Positions 1 to 12,190 of a stretch of 64,000 nucleotides of DNA are shown one piece after another. Both the position numbers and the translations under genes were made by a program. The stretch is from Phyllostachys edulis (Eukaryota > Streptophyta > Magnoliopsida > Poales > Poaceae): assembly GCA_036346405.1 (NCBI GenBank), contig CM070566.1, forward strand, positions 48,053,268-48,117,267. Direction: 5' to 3'. How positions within the stretch are numbered: the stretch's first letter is position 1; every line of letters starts with the position of its first letter. The notes beneath the pieces are model-generated. The model had not been told where the DNA came from, did no database searches, and was given only the letters and a program-made list of their open reading frames with translations.

Positions 1-1314
1 TGCACCGTACCTGTCGCCGGCCAATCTTTCCCTTGAGCCTATCAATGTCCACAGCCCAGATTAGTTGCTCCTAGGTCGGATGGCCAGTGAAATGGCCAAC
101 CATAGCGTAACCATACATCTCCCCAGTCCAGGTTTGCATCACTGCCTTCTTGGTGAAATGGTCAGAGAAGTACTGGTCGGGATGTTGAGCCACCGTCGAA
201 CATGCGACTATGACATGGGAGTAGGGCCTATGCAGAAGAAGGGGCTTGTTGCAAGTGCATATGCAACTACAGCAACGTAGCGTGCACTCGTGGGTGACCC
301 TTTCGTGGTTCGTCCCGCGGCGTCCTTTATCCCTGCACATTATCTCGAAGCGAAGCTCCCTTGTGCCCATCTTGAATGCCCGTTGCATCTCACCCTTCTT
401 GTTATTCTCCTCTATGTACTTGGAGACCATGATAGAGTATGGTATTCTGTCATTTGCTATGGCGAGCGACGCGTTATTGCTTCTGTCAACAAAGTAGTTT
501 ATCGTACCGCAGAGAATTGCCTCCACAATACCCACCAAAGGGAGGCATCTTGCGCCACGCATGACCCAGTCGTACACCTCGGCTAGATTAGTTGTCATGA
601 CACCATATCGAGCACCACCCCTGTCATGTAGCAGCGACTACTTCTCTTTAGGCTCATGCTCAATCCAGTCCGAAAAGCATTTCACCTGCGCCCCCGTCCT
701 CCTCGTCAATCTGGGAGCATCTGTGGGTAGCTGTGGCAATGCTTCGGGGGCCTGGTCAGCACTTGGGGTGACCCTTCTCGCTGCCTCCCTTCTGTGCGTC
801 TTGGTCCGCTCATCCAGAATCTTCTAGAGTGCTTCGAACTTCCGCTGCTGGTTCTCGTTGCACAGCTGCTTGAACAGGTTCATCAAGTCTTTGTTGCGGA
901 ACTGCTTTTAGAAGTTTGCACCCAAGTGCCTCATGTACCACCTGCTCTACAGATCCGACCATGCAAGTGGTACGTTCTCTCCTTGTTGCACCTGAGTTAT
1001 TGCACGCAGCAAGCCTGCATGCCGATCATGTATGAGGCATACGTTGGGACGGCCTTGCACAACAGAAATCCTCACATTCTTCAGGAGCCACAACCAGCTG
1101 TCTGTGGGGCAAGGCAACTCAATCTCAGATCGTACACATCACGGTCCACTTGGAATGTGTGGAACAACCACCGCATCACAGCGCCCCATGTACGCTGCTC
1201 TAGTCTTGGTAGGGGCACGGTCACTGATTGGAAATAACGCAAATCAATCCCCTCGGGACCCTCCATAATAGCCCCTTGACCATAGTAAATTTTGAAATTG
1301 GCGACGTCAGACAT
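1..1314 (-). pseudogene. Mutator-like (MURA/MuDR-type) transposase pseudogene
   Basis: Read on the minus strand, 1314-1081 encodes the N-terminal domain of grass MULE transposases (YYGQG near the start, then RTWGAVMRWL). After a junction near 1085, apparently an internal deletion, the transposase core follows: HDRHAG at about 1017-1034 (region of the second catalytic Asp), MRHLGANF, then a long NLAEVYDWVMRG segment. A SWIM zinc finger (CTCNKP...HRPYSH) lies at about 215-265. Five in-frame stops sit at complement positions 71-73, 638-640, 824-826, 908-910 and 947-949. Three stand where the family has Trp (TGG to TAG), one where it has Tyr or Phe, and one where it has Gln. The gene is therefore dead. 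It runs off the left edge of the window, so the C-terminus and terminal inverted repeats cannot be judged. Confidence 0.9.
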
Positions 1315-1585
1315 ATTTGACGCACTGCACCATAAAGAACATTTCCACGATTGACCGCATATCTAAAACTATACTACCCACCGAAAAGTATTATGTAAAA
1401 CGTACTGCACTACGTAATCGTACATCTAAAACTATGTAATCCATTCAGTTAAAAAAATTACCCGAGAGGTAGGCAATCGGATGGGCAACGCTTCGCTAGC
1501 TTCTCTCCTTCTCTTTTTTATGAATAAAAGTGAGTCATGTGCCGAATTTTAGGGTTTCAAGGGGGTTTTATAGGGTCAGTCTTCC

Positions 1586-1672
1586 TGTCGTCAGTTCAAA
1601 TGGTGACAGGTAGCTGTCGCCAGTTGAACTGGCGATAGGTTCCTGTCGCCATTTGAACTGGCGACAGGTACT
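1586..1672. repeat. Cluster of three palindromic CTGTCGCC...GGCGACAGG boxes
   Basis: Three successive copies of a roughly 27-bp inverted repeat are visible. Each has arms CTGTCGCCAGTT / AACTGGCGACAG with one or two mismatches, and the copies are separated by only 2-3 bases (starts near 1586, 1614, 1643). They lie upstream of the MULE start codon on the minus strand and just left of the LTR remnant. I recall similar boxes near MULE-type sequences in grasses, but the link to this element is inferred. Confidence 0.7.
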
Positions 1673-2584
1673 TGGACCGGCCGACGAAGGACTTCATCGT
1701 CTGTTCCATTGCCGTCGAAGCTCCTTTTTCCATACTGTCGCTATTGTTGGATTCGCCTTCTCATGTTCTTCGTCGTGCTCGCCTTCTTATCGCTTGAACT
1801 TCGTCGGACCACCATCACCCCTTTCTTCCTCAAAGCTGGCCGTCGCCTCCACCTCCGACCTAGCTGCCGGTGAGTTTCTTCGCCGTCCCGTGAGCGTCAT
1901 CTCGTGTTCCTCATCCTCCTCTTTTGTTTCCCTATCTTTTTGCCCTCTCTCCTCCGCCGATATGCCCCGCTGCTGCCATCCTTCTTCTCCACCTCCGGCC
2001 ATTGTCGCACCGCCACTCTCGTCGTCCACCAACCGTCCCATCTGTCCCGTTGAGTTCCCTGTGCTGCCACCGCTGTTGTGCTCTCCTCGATTTTCGTTGG
2101 GCATCCTCGTTTCGCCGTTGCTACCACACACTTGTGAGCCTCCTCCACCGTCATCATTGTTGTCACCGCCTCGTCACTGTTCTTGTAGCATCACCACCGT
2201 CCAAGTTTTCATCTCCTCGCTGGGGTCTCGTTTTGCCTGTCGCTGGCCATCTTCTTGCCGCCGCCATCGCTTCTTTGTTCGAAGGCCGCCAAGACACCTC
2301 CCCTGTTTTCCCTCTTTGTGCTGCTATCTCTTTCTCTCTCTTACATGAGGGTCCCATATGTCAACTTCCTCTCTATGTCAGCTCGGTCCCACCTGTGATT
2401 CTTTTTTTCTCTCTCTGTCACTTACGAGTGGGCCCTACTTGTCAGTATCCTTTTTCCTTTCCTTTTTTCTTTTTAGACGAAGGAATATTCCAGGAATATT
2501 CTTTCTTCTCTCTTTTTCCTTTTCCGGCAAAATCTTCCGAGAGTCTATTCTCCTTTGTCCAAACTCTGATTCAGTCCGTTCAAG
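1673..2584 (+). mobile_element. Long gypsy-type LTR, left part (split by inserted LTR)
   Basis: This is a pyrimidine-rich, GC-rich stretch with repeated 'gggtccca..tgtca' phrases typical of the middle of grass gypsy LTRs. Its right edge (AAACTCTGATTCAGTCCG to 2584) continues directly into 6556 once the inserted LTR and one copy of its TCAAG duplication are removed. The joined sequence aligns with the reverse complement of about 4100-4340 in the inserted copy. The family's LTR start (TGTAACATCCC) is absent, so the left end is truncated somewhere around 1670. The long open frames here reflect composition and repeat bias, and I assign no protein. Confidence 0.6.
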
Positions 2585-5500
2585 TGTTGGGACCCCGGAT
2601 ATACAACTCCGAGACCCTTTGTGTATTCTGAACTAGTCTCAGATCAGTAGCTAGCTTACACAGTTGCAACATTGATGTAATCATATCCATACAACAAAAT
2701 ATCGATGAAGTAGACAAATTAATATTACTTAGTAGCAAAGGACCTTATGGTCAAGTTTACAAAGTTTGCCACGCAGAGCTTAATGATAACAGAGTAAACT
2801 TGTAGCGGAGAATAAATAAACTCATGGTAGCCATCCGACATGCCCACAGGCAATCGAGTGGAGAACGCATCCTAGTTCGCATAGTCTTCAAAGTATTCCT
2901 CATCATAAATCTCTGTATTCTCTGGTTCTTCCTCTGTGAATGTTTAACAATGGCGCAAAGCCGTGAGTACTTAAAGTACTCAGCAAGTCGTAGGGAAATG
3001 TATGCAAATAGTATTCATGCAAGGCTTGACAAGGATAGCTTTATGGCTATTTTGCAGAAAGCGGTACTGACAGTAAATATAGTAATTAGATTGAAAAGCA
3101 TAATTTAAAAGATTAATACATAAGTAAATAAGTTTCTTTGAAACAACTAGTGAACACCTTGTTCGCTTTCCAACCATCAACCAACATCCAGATCGCTTCC
3201 CAACCAAACCATTACAATATTTTATGAAAATATACCCCTCGTATGAAATCACTAAGCATTGTCCATAATTGGGGATGCGACTATTCAATAGTTTTACACT
3301 CTGCAGAGGTTGTACAACTTTACTCACAAGACACGACTTCTCTAGTTTGTTTGGTATCCATCGATACCACCGCTCACTAACTTAGGCAAGTAGTCTAGAG
3401 CACGCGCTAAGGCCTTTACAAAGTTCTGTTTTGACCCGGTTCTGCTCGCTAAGGTTTCGCCTTATCGGCCCCCTCTTGCACCCGAATTGTCAACCAAAAC
3501 AGAACCGAATCAAAACATTGCTAATTAGTTGGCCAGATCTACCCCATAATAGACTTGTGGTCGTACGGTATGGCCTAGATCAATGGTACACAAAGTTAAG
3601 TCCTTAGAGACTACTTAGGCGAGGCAACCACATCCCAAAATTCTCCCCCTTTACTGCATGATCATTCACCTGAGTATGAAATCTTTTTCTGTTCAATCCG
3701 ACCAAATGGCAACCCTTGCCATGGCACAACAAATTTTAATAACACTGTCCGCGCCACAATTCTATATTTTATTTAGTCAAATTCAATCATTCTTTGAGTA
3801 TGTGATCATGAATCTCATCGTGACTAAGCGTGACTAAGCATAATACGATACCCAAGTTGGTAGTACAATAATGTCCAACTAATAATTAACCATCCTATGG
3901 TGTCCAAGGATTTATGTCATTCAAGGGTACATATCCATAGCAATTATCGAAGGAGGCATAATGACAATTAGGCATTTAACTATTCCCGAAAGTATTTATT
4001 ATAAACTTAGCAATGCATGTTGATATAAATCAATATGGTTTTATAAAATGGGTACGACATGATCAAAGGTCTACGACTTGCCTTTGTTGAAGGGTTGAGT
4101 TGCTTCGGTGGACGGTTCTAGGAATTCTTGAGAAACGCCGGAATCTACATGCACGAAAAGAACCAAATAAATACAACAAATCCAAATAAAATCCAAAAAT
4201 TACCAAATTAGTAGTGATAGAAAGATATCGAATTTAGATGAATTTAGAAATGAGAATTGACGGAATCAGATTTCGTGTGAAGGAGAACGAATATCCGGAA
4301 GTTTGACTTTACATGAAATATAGAAAAACATCAGACATGAATAGTGTAGGCTCGGAAAAAAAATGATGGCGCTAGCAAGGGAGAAAGGGAGGGGCGGCCG
4401 GCAAGCTAAGAAAATGGAATCCCGAGAGCGGGACGGACCCAATGGTGGTGGTCGCGTCACGGCAGAGGTACGGTGTAGCGGTGGCGCGCAAAAAAGGCGC
4501 ACGGGGGAATAGTGGCACCGGTGAACCGACGATGCTTCAGAGAAAAGGAAGGGAGCACGACGTAGAACGTCATGAGGTGAAGCCAACGGTGTGTACGATG
4601 TTGCTGGGGGATGAACGACGGCGGCGGAATGCAAGGAGGAAGGCGGTTCGGCTGGCGGCGATAAAAGCTCGATTGCGGAGAAATGTTAGCGCGAGAGAGG
4701 GGCGAATTCTTGGAGATGGAAGAGGAAGCCAAGGGGCTTGCCGTGATGCGCTTGGTGCGGCCAGAGAGTGACCGGAGAGGGAGAATGGACGGGGTGGAGC
4801 TCCGGCCGGCAATGGAGATGACAATGGTGTTGGAACTAATCTAGACTCATGTTATTTGTTTTGAGTATGTACGTATGTACATGACCGTACGTGCTAAGTG
4901 TAGTAGGTGTTGTGACCATGTGTTGGTGCATGGATCATGTGTACACATTAGTTGCATGCACTTGGTTAGTAATTCGGCATGCATGGCATTAGTTAGTGGA
5001 GAGGGTCAAGTGCTACGTTGCATGTTGCCGCATGCTAGAATGGCGTGGTCTTTATAAAGGCTTGTAAGCATTTGTATTGCAGTGATGCATACGAGAATAG
5101 AGAGGAAAATGTAGCCCACAAATGTGTCTCTTCTTCCTTCATGTGACCTCTCTTGTGTGTGTACAAGAGAGAGAAGAAGAGATATGGGAGTTGAGAGATT
5201 CAATTCCAACAAATGGAACTTGCTGCTGCTGGGGGGTGGGGGGCTTCGATTGGGAGAAGCAGGAAGGGAGGAGGGGGAGGGGAAGGAGAAGAGGAGGGGG
5301 AGCCATGGCTTTAAATAGAGGGGAAGGGGAGGAGGAGCACGGGATGGGTCCGACTGCGCACGGTAGCAGCAGTATGGTTGACGTGCAGTGGCAGGTGAGG
5401 GAGGAGACGGGGCATGGCTGGGGCAGGGCGGTGGCGGCATGGGGGCGGCGTGGCCTGCAGCAGGGCATGGGAGGGGAAAGGGGGTGGCAGAGGCATGGCT

Positions 5501-6555
5501 TGGGGCGTCGGCTAGCAGAGGCAAGGTCAGCGACAGGTCATGGCGTTGGGATGGGTCTTAGCATGGGTAGTAAGCAGTGGACATGCATGGCTTGCGGTAG
5601 GTGAGGGCGGCAGGGTGCGACGTGGGGAGGCCAAGGCGTGGGGGAGGTGAGGTCAGAGGCATGGGAGAGGAATGGCCAAGGGCAGGTGGGAGCAGGAGAA
5701 TGGCGTTGAAAAACAATGGCATGCGCAAGCAAGAGCTACGAGAAGAAGATGACTAGAAAAAGAAAAGGAGGAGAGAGAAAAAGAAAGCAAATCCAAATAA
5801 ATAAAATAAATCTGAAAATTCAAGAAAATTTTATAAAATACTTTGGAATCTGAATAGATCAAATAAAATACTTTTAGATTTTTTTGAAGTTTATTTTAAC
5901 CAATTATAATATTTTTCCTTCAAAAATTCAATCTAAGCTTCAAATTAAACCAATAAAATCCAAATGATTAATTTTTATTTTTAAAGCTTCAAAATAACTC
6001 ACCACTTTAATTTAAATAATTTAAATTAAATTTTACAACAAATAAAATAATTTTTTGGAAGACGTAAAAGAATTAAAAGCAGATCAAGGGTTGCAAGAAA
6101 CAACACCGACTTAAATAAAATCCCGAAAATCCACTAAACTCATTTTGAATTTAATTAAGGTTTGATTTAATCATTTAAATGTTTTTAAATTTGGAATTTC
6201 AATTTAAGCTTTACATTCATTCAATGAAATGCAAATAGTTTGTTTTATAACTAAAGCTTTTTAAAAGAACTCTGAAATACGGACAAGCTGAAAAGAAATA
6301 AAAAGAACTCCACAGAAAAACAACCAGGTCTTGAAAAAAAGGAATTCCAAGATAAAACCAGAAAAATCAAATAAGACAATTTTTATTTAATTGAAGTTTG
6401 ACGATAATTTTTATTTAATTGAAGTTTGATTTTTCTCACATTAAATTTGTTTTTAATTTCTAAAATTTGAAATTAAGCTTTAACAATTCAAGAAAAATCA
6501 AACGGATATTTTTATTTTGAAAATTTCAAAAACTCCCAAAAATTGGGATGTTACA
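2585..6555 (-). mobile_element. Solo LTR, long gypsy-type family, 3,971 bp
   Basis: The unit is flanked by a perfect 5-bp target duplication TCAAG (2580-2584 and 6556-6560). On the minus strand it begins TGTAACATCCC and ends GGTCCCAACA, giving the TG...CA boundaries of an LTR. No gag or pol domain is present. It has an AT-rich U3-like part (about 5750-6555), a GC-rich purine-strand block (about 4380-5750) and an AT-rich remainder holding the family landmark TATTCTGAACTAGTC near 2620. It shares these landmarks with 6556-8343, 43057-47757 and about 58615-60870. Only the last has an adjacent primer-binding site, which fixes the minus orientation used here. Confidence 0.88.
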
Positions 6556-8343
6556 TCAAGTTCCTAAATACCTCTAAAATCAAGCTCTTTCTTTTAGAGT
6601 TGGTTTTAATGTTTTTGGATTTTATTTTGGATTTATTTGTGCTTCGCTTGTTGTTTCATCTCTCATTTAGATGATCTGTTTCAAAGAGTAGGATCAGAAG
6701 TAAGTTTTGAAGATCCAAGTGTGGTAACTGAGCAAAGCCAAGGCAAGTCATAGTCCATTGATCATATTGAACCTTAGATTTTAAATTATCTTGTTTTATA
6801 TTAAATTGCATGCTGTCTTATATCAATTGCTTTTGGGAATACTTAATCACCTATTTGTCATTGTGCCACCATTGATTATTTGAATACCATTAATCATTTG
6901 TCACCATAGGATGGTCATTATTAGTTGGACATATTCGTATCACAAAGATGGGTAACGTGGAGATACTTTGTCATGCTTAGTTGTGCGATGGGCTCATGTG
7001 ACATGTTCAATAATGTTAATTTGACTTAATGAGGTATAGAATTATGGTGGGTAGCCACTATTATGGAAATTTGTGTGCTATGATAGGGTATGTCATTGGT
7101 CTTGGTTGAACAAAATGATTTCCACTCAGGCAAGTGATCGTGCGACAAAGGGGGTGCGGGTAGCACATTGTTGGGTTGTGGTAGACTCGCCTGAGTAATT
7201 GTCAAGGACTTAATCTTGTGTGCCATTGAATTGGGCCATATTGTACAACCACTTGTCCAGTATGGGATGAACCTGACTAACTAATTAGCAATGTCTTAAT
7301 TTCAGTTCTGTCTTGTAAGTGTGAGTTACGGGATGGACTTATACTCACAATGGCGCAAGAAGGGGGCTCTATCTGGTCAGAAAGGCATTCAGTGTTGAAA
7401 CCTTAGCAAGCATAATTTGGTTAAGAAGGAGCTTTGTAAAGGCATTATGATGATCACTTAGTCGCACACCTACGAAAGTGTGGTCAGACACTTTAAGTTG
7501 ATTTATCTTTTGTGGGTAAAGCTGTACAATCTCTGCAGAGTTAAAACTATTTAAACAGTCGTGTCCCCAGTCATGGACAATGCTTGAGGATTTCACATGA
7601 GAGGTAGAGTTTTTTTTTATAAAAATGTGTCAGAGTGTGAATGGGAAGGTCACTTGGTGAATATGATGTTTGCTTGGTGAATGGAGAATTCACTTGGTGG
7701 TTTGTGTCAGAGGTGAATGGGGAGTTCACTTAGTGAATATAATGTTCACTTGATGGTTTGGTTGGGAAGTGAATGGAAAGTTCACTGGTTGTTTCATAAC
7801 AATTGTTTATTTATTTATTATTCTTTTCAATTGTGCATTTCAATCTATTTACTGTATTTACTGTTAACACTCACTTTATGCAAAAGAACCATATTATTAT
7901 TCCTTTGATCAAGCCTTGCATGAATATTAATTGCATACTGTTCTCTATGACTTGATGAATACTTTATATACTTACGGCTTAAAATTTGTTGCTCAGTTGA
8001 AGAAAGTCAAGCTGCTCAAGAGTTCTACGAAGAGAGGTTCTTTGAAGACTTTGTAAATCAGGATACGTTCTCCACTCGATTATCTGTGGGCATGTTGATT
8101 GGTCTTTCCAAATTTCTCGTTCCGCTGTAACAGTTTATTTGTTTCTTTAGCCATACGTGGCAAGTTAAGTAAACATTGACCATAAGGTCCAGTTATTATT
8201 ACTATTTGTTATTTTGAGACCTTTTTAGTTCAGTTGATAAATGGATGGTATTTCATTGATGTTTTCTGTGTGAGCTAGCTACTAATCTGGGACTAGTTCA
8301 GAATACACAGAGAGTTTCGAATGTATAAATCTGGGTCCGGACA
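6556..8343 (+). mobile_element. Long gypsy-type LTR, right part (3' end)
   Basis: This continues the split LTR from 2584 and ends at 8343 with CTGGGTCCGGACA, the family's 3' end. Landmarks in forward orientation include GTGTGAGCTAGCTACTAATC (about 8268-8290), then GACTAGTTCAGAATACACAG, the reverse complement of the matching site in the neighbouring LTR. No Met-tRNA primer-binding site (TGGTATCAGAGC) follows at 8344, so this is a solo or truncated LTR. An (A/T)-rich part and a run of GTTCACTTGGTGAAT-like short repeats occupy about 7640-7790. Confidence 0.75.
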
Positions 8344-11300
8344 GGCGCGTAGGCGTATGGCCGGATCAGCGACGTCGTGGACATTGGACGACCACAAGTT
8401 TGCGGGATGTCTACGCAATTTTGTAAACCAATGAGGGGATTTATGCAAATAGGTGACCGCAAAAATTGGCACCGCGGGTTCAGCCAGGATTTCGAAAAGA
8501 TTCCGAAAAACATGAGGGTTTTTTTTTCTCGCAAAAACGGCGACGCCGATGCTCCTGAGTTCACCATTCCTTGGGGCTTTAGATAAACTAGGACGTCAAG
8601 CTTGCTTCGCTGCGCTCTGTTTGGTCGTGGTAGTATGATGTTATATGTGTGTGGGTATAGATGGTAATAGGCACGATCTAGAGTTAATCGATAACAAACA
8701 AAATATAATAAGAGCAAGTACACGGCAAGTTTTCAACACATCTTTTCCAAGTTTGTGGGAAAAACAGTAGCTAACAATCCTTGAGTGTCTTTTTTTTCTC
8801 ACAACAAAACAAAACAAAGCCTCGAGCATAGAGGAAATCATTGAATCTCATGCTTGTGGCAAGAATGACACAAACCGATGCGATCGGCGTTAGGTTAGAC
8901 GAGAATAAACTTTAGCCTCAAAATCCACTAATTACAAGCGTATCTAAGCTAAGCGGCATGAATAGTGTTAAACAACGAGCAAAGACCTCAAATGAAAAGT
9001 GATATTACAAATAGAATCATGCAGTCTTGATGTAAAATCTCGACACAAAACCGCGCACCGTTTGGATGAATGGGCACATGCAGTTCTCGCTAAACTAAAT
9101 AAATATACATTGGTTAGCACAAGCTCCTCTGCATAGTAAGTGAATACACCGTAAGTGACGGTGATGAACGAACTCAGACCATTTTTAGCTCATCCGACTA
9201 CACAAACCGATAGGGTTTTTTTTGGAAATGTAGGCTTTGACAAATTCCATTTTTTTGAAACAACCGAATACTTCACCAAACATGTAAAGGCACGACAAAG
9301 CGTTGGGTGTGATAGGAAATATTTCAAATGCACCATAACATTGTAAAATCATCTGATTGGATGAACACATGCAGGTAAAACTAAATGAATTAAAGTATAT
9401 TGCTAAACACAAGCATTTATACACGAAAGTGAATGCTAAATGCAGCTAAAGCGATTGAGATAGATGAACTGGGATCCATTTATTTTAGCCCACAAAGACC
9501 CAATCAAACGAGAGCACACATTAAGGCAAAACATAAGTAAGATAATACATAGTGCCATGGTATAGAAAATATATAGGTACAAACATATGTTTACGTGTAG
9601 AATAGGCACTTCTAAAATAAACCATGATGAACACAGTTGGAAATGTAATCTAGACTAATAGAAAAATCTAGTAGTAGCTTTTGGCTATTAGTCATGGAGA
9701 AATGCCAAAAGGATGAATTAGAAGCATGAGTGAGTAGAGGAGTTTAATAGGAGGACTACATGATGCTTTTTTTTGGCTAATGGAAATTAGTTGGCCATTT
9801 ATAGGTTGAAAAGTGCTATGGCATGTAGGCAACAGGCAAACTACATCTCATATAAGCATGTAGGGCGGTCAATATTATTATTCTATTTTGGTCAAGCACT
9901 CATAATCTATGTCACATATATGATTTGTGTGGGTCCAAATCAGAAGATACTTCTTTCTCGGATGCACAAAAGTTTACATCATAAGCTATATTACTAATAT
10001 TTAGCGCATACCTAACATGGCACGACTTGTCCGTAACAAATACAAGACATAGTGTCACCTTCAAAAGTAACTTGACCTAGTGGCATGTGGCAAGCACTTG
10101 CATTCAAATCTACCACACTACAAGAGAAATGAAACATATAAGTATATACAAAGACAGGCAAATCAAAGATATAAGCATACACCGATACACAAATGTAGGC
10201 GGCACACGCTTACGAAAGTGGGAAAAATATATCATCCATCTGAAACAGTAAAATCGCTGCGGGCATTTTTTTCTTTTTAAAAACAATATTGTTGGTTCAC
10301 AAGCGTAACTATCGAACTCTAATGAATTGTTTAGATACCTACAAATTGATATCAATTGGGATGAACCGAAGTTACTCGCACTTTGTTCCTCAAAATGAAA
10401 AAGCATACGGAATAATATCGAGTTTCATTCCTCATACTGACATGAAGCGACCAAGCGTGTATATCTCCCTCATCCTATCCATCTTGAAATGCCAACCATC
10501 AACAAGAAGCTTTTACTACTAAAGATCAATCGATAACTATGTCTCCTATGAGATATAAAAGTGTAGCTATTCTAGATCTCAAGAGAAATCATGTGTCCAT
10601 TGAAAGGAATTTTAAGCACAAAACAATAAATGCAGTGCGGGACCCAAACATTACGGACATCTTCTTCGCAATTGATAGCAAAGTTTGAACAGTAGTAAAG
10701 ATGCGTAGCGCAAATAACTTTCTTGTTATCGCAGAAATAATGCCCCAAAGATGCGAGTAGTAATGTTGGCGCAATTAAATATACCTTGATCGAGGTAGGC
10801 TAAATTGTTCGTAGTTACTTGGTAACATGAATTGGGAGCGGGAAAAAGGAACAAATCCTCATTGCATGTGACCTTTGTAGGCGCAGAACAATCTCATCTC
10901 TGAATTGTCTGAAGCTCTACATCGATAGGCCTACTATGAGACTCGGCTGGCCTTGTGCAGAAACTAAACAACTTGTCTTGGTCAAAACTCTTAACACAAA
11001 ACTAAACACCGGTAGCTCCCTCGCAATCCTGTTCCTTGTGTGTGTGTGGGCAATACTTTTACCATTTATCTATCTGTAAGCATGCAACCCATAGAGGAAT
11101 TTGAAAGCGAAGCGTGTCATTCTAGATAACTAACCTCTGTTGCCTCTTGACCTTCGTTTGGCTCTTCATCCTCTTCTAAATAACTTTGTATTGTTAAGAG
11201 AATCAAGAAGAAGCACCATCAAGAACCTACCTCAACGGTTCTTGATTTCTCTACCATGTATATATGGGGAATGACACAAACCGAGAGTAGTTCTTAACTA

Positions 11301-11388
11301 AGGCTTGAATTCTTGCGAGGTCAACAAACTCATACCTATCATCAGCCGCATAAGTACAACAAGAGTTCAATAATGTGTAGGATTCTCT
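8344..11388. other. AT-rich unassigned region
   Basis: Neither strand shows a recognisable protein domain or RNA gene. The first 300 bases are GC-richer and could be leader sequence left from the adjacent LTR element. The remainder is AT-rich. Short phrases such as ACACAAACCGA recur (about 8870, 9200, 11275), which suggests old internal duplication. A few minus-strand exon-sized frames occur (for example about 10110-10406 and 10589-10774) but none resembles a family I know. Confidence 0.5.
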
Positions 11389-12190
11389 GCATGCACACAT
11401 CTTTGCTGTATGGATTCAAGCAAATTATGAGGAAGGGCAAAATAAAAACAGGTTTCACAGGAAAAGACAATATTCGGTGTCTACCATTGATGAGACAAGC
11501 AAGAGGTCCACACAATATAGGGGCAAAACCAACCTAAGCGATTCGTTGTTTTACCGAAAAAGAGAAAGCTCTAGAGAATACTTACAGGTACTCTTCCTTT
11601 TGTTGGAATGAGAACTCTTTAAATGTCTTGCGTTGTTTAATTCCCACAACACGTAAATTAGCTATTACATATGAACTAAGTTTTTTTTTCTTGGGTAGGC
11701 GATTTGCGATTGGCTATAAGAAAGGGCGTTCTTGCTATAAATTGGTAACCTAAATGAAAGCGAGGGCATGCACACATTTCTTATCTCTCCAAGAGGAAGA
11801 CCAATATAATAGGGCATGCACACATCTTTGCATGGATTCAAGCAAATTATGAGGAAGGACAAAATAGAAAAAAGGTATCATGGGAAAATACAATATTCAG
11901 TGTGTACCAGCGAGCGAAGCAAAGCAGTGTGCACAAAATAGGTGCCAAACAAACATAAGCGATTCGTTATTTTCTTGAGAAAGAGAAAGCTCTCGAGAGT
12001 ACTTACATGCTACTCTTCTTTTTTTCGTAATGAGAACTCTTTTAAGCTGTCTTGGGCGTTTAATTCCTAACCACGTAAATTAGGTACCACATATGAATTA
12101 AGTCGCTTTTTCTTGGGCACCCGATTTCCAATTGACTATAAGAAATAGCGTGCACGATATAAAATTGGTAACATAAATGAAATGAGCGGT
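11389..12190. repeat. Direct tandem duplication, two units offset by 425 bp
   Basis: The segment starting GCATGCACACATCTTTG at 11389 is repeated from 11814. Both copies run through ATTCAAGCAAATTATGAGGA, AAGCGATTCGTT, GAGAAAGCTCT, AATGAGAACTCTTT and TTGGTAAC, and end near 11765 and 12190. The copies differ by many substitutions and small indels, so the duplication is not recent. No coding function was recognised. Confidence 0.85.

Noticed and set aside
1653..2348. Long plus-strand open frame rich in Ser, Pro and Cys
   Set aside because: It lies in a pyrimidine-rich LTR block and has no domain. The length follows from low stop-codon frequency in this composition.
5006..5604. Overlapping long frames on both strands
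   Set aside because: They fall within the GC-rich part of a solo LTR bounded by a target duplication. Both strands are open, which points to composition.
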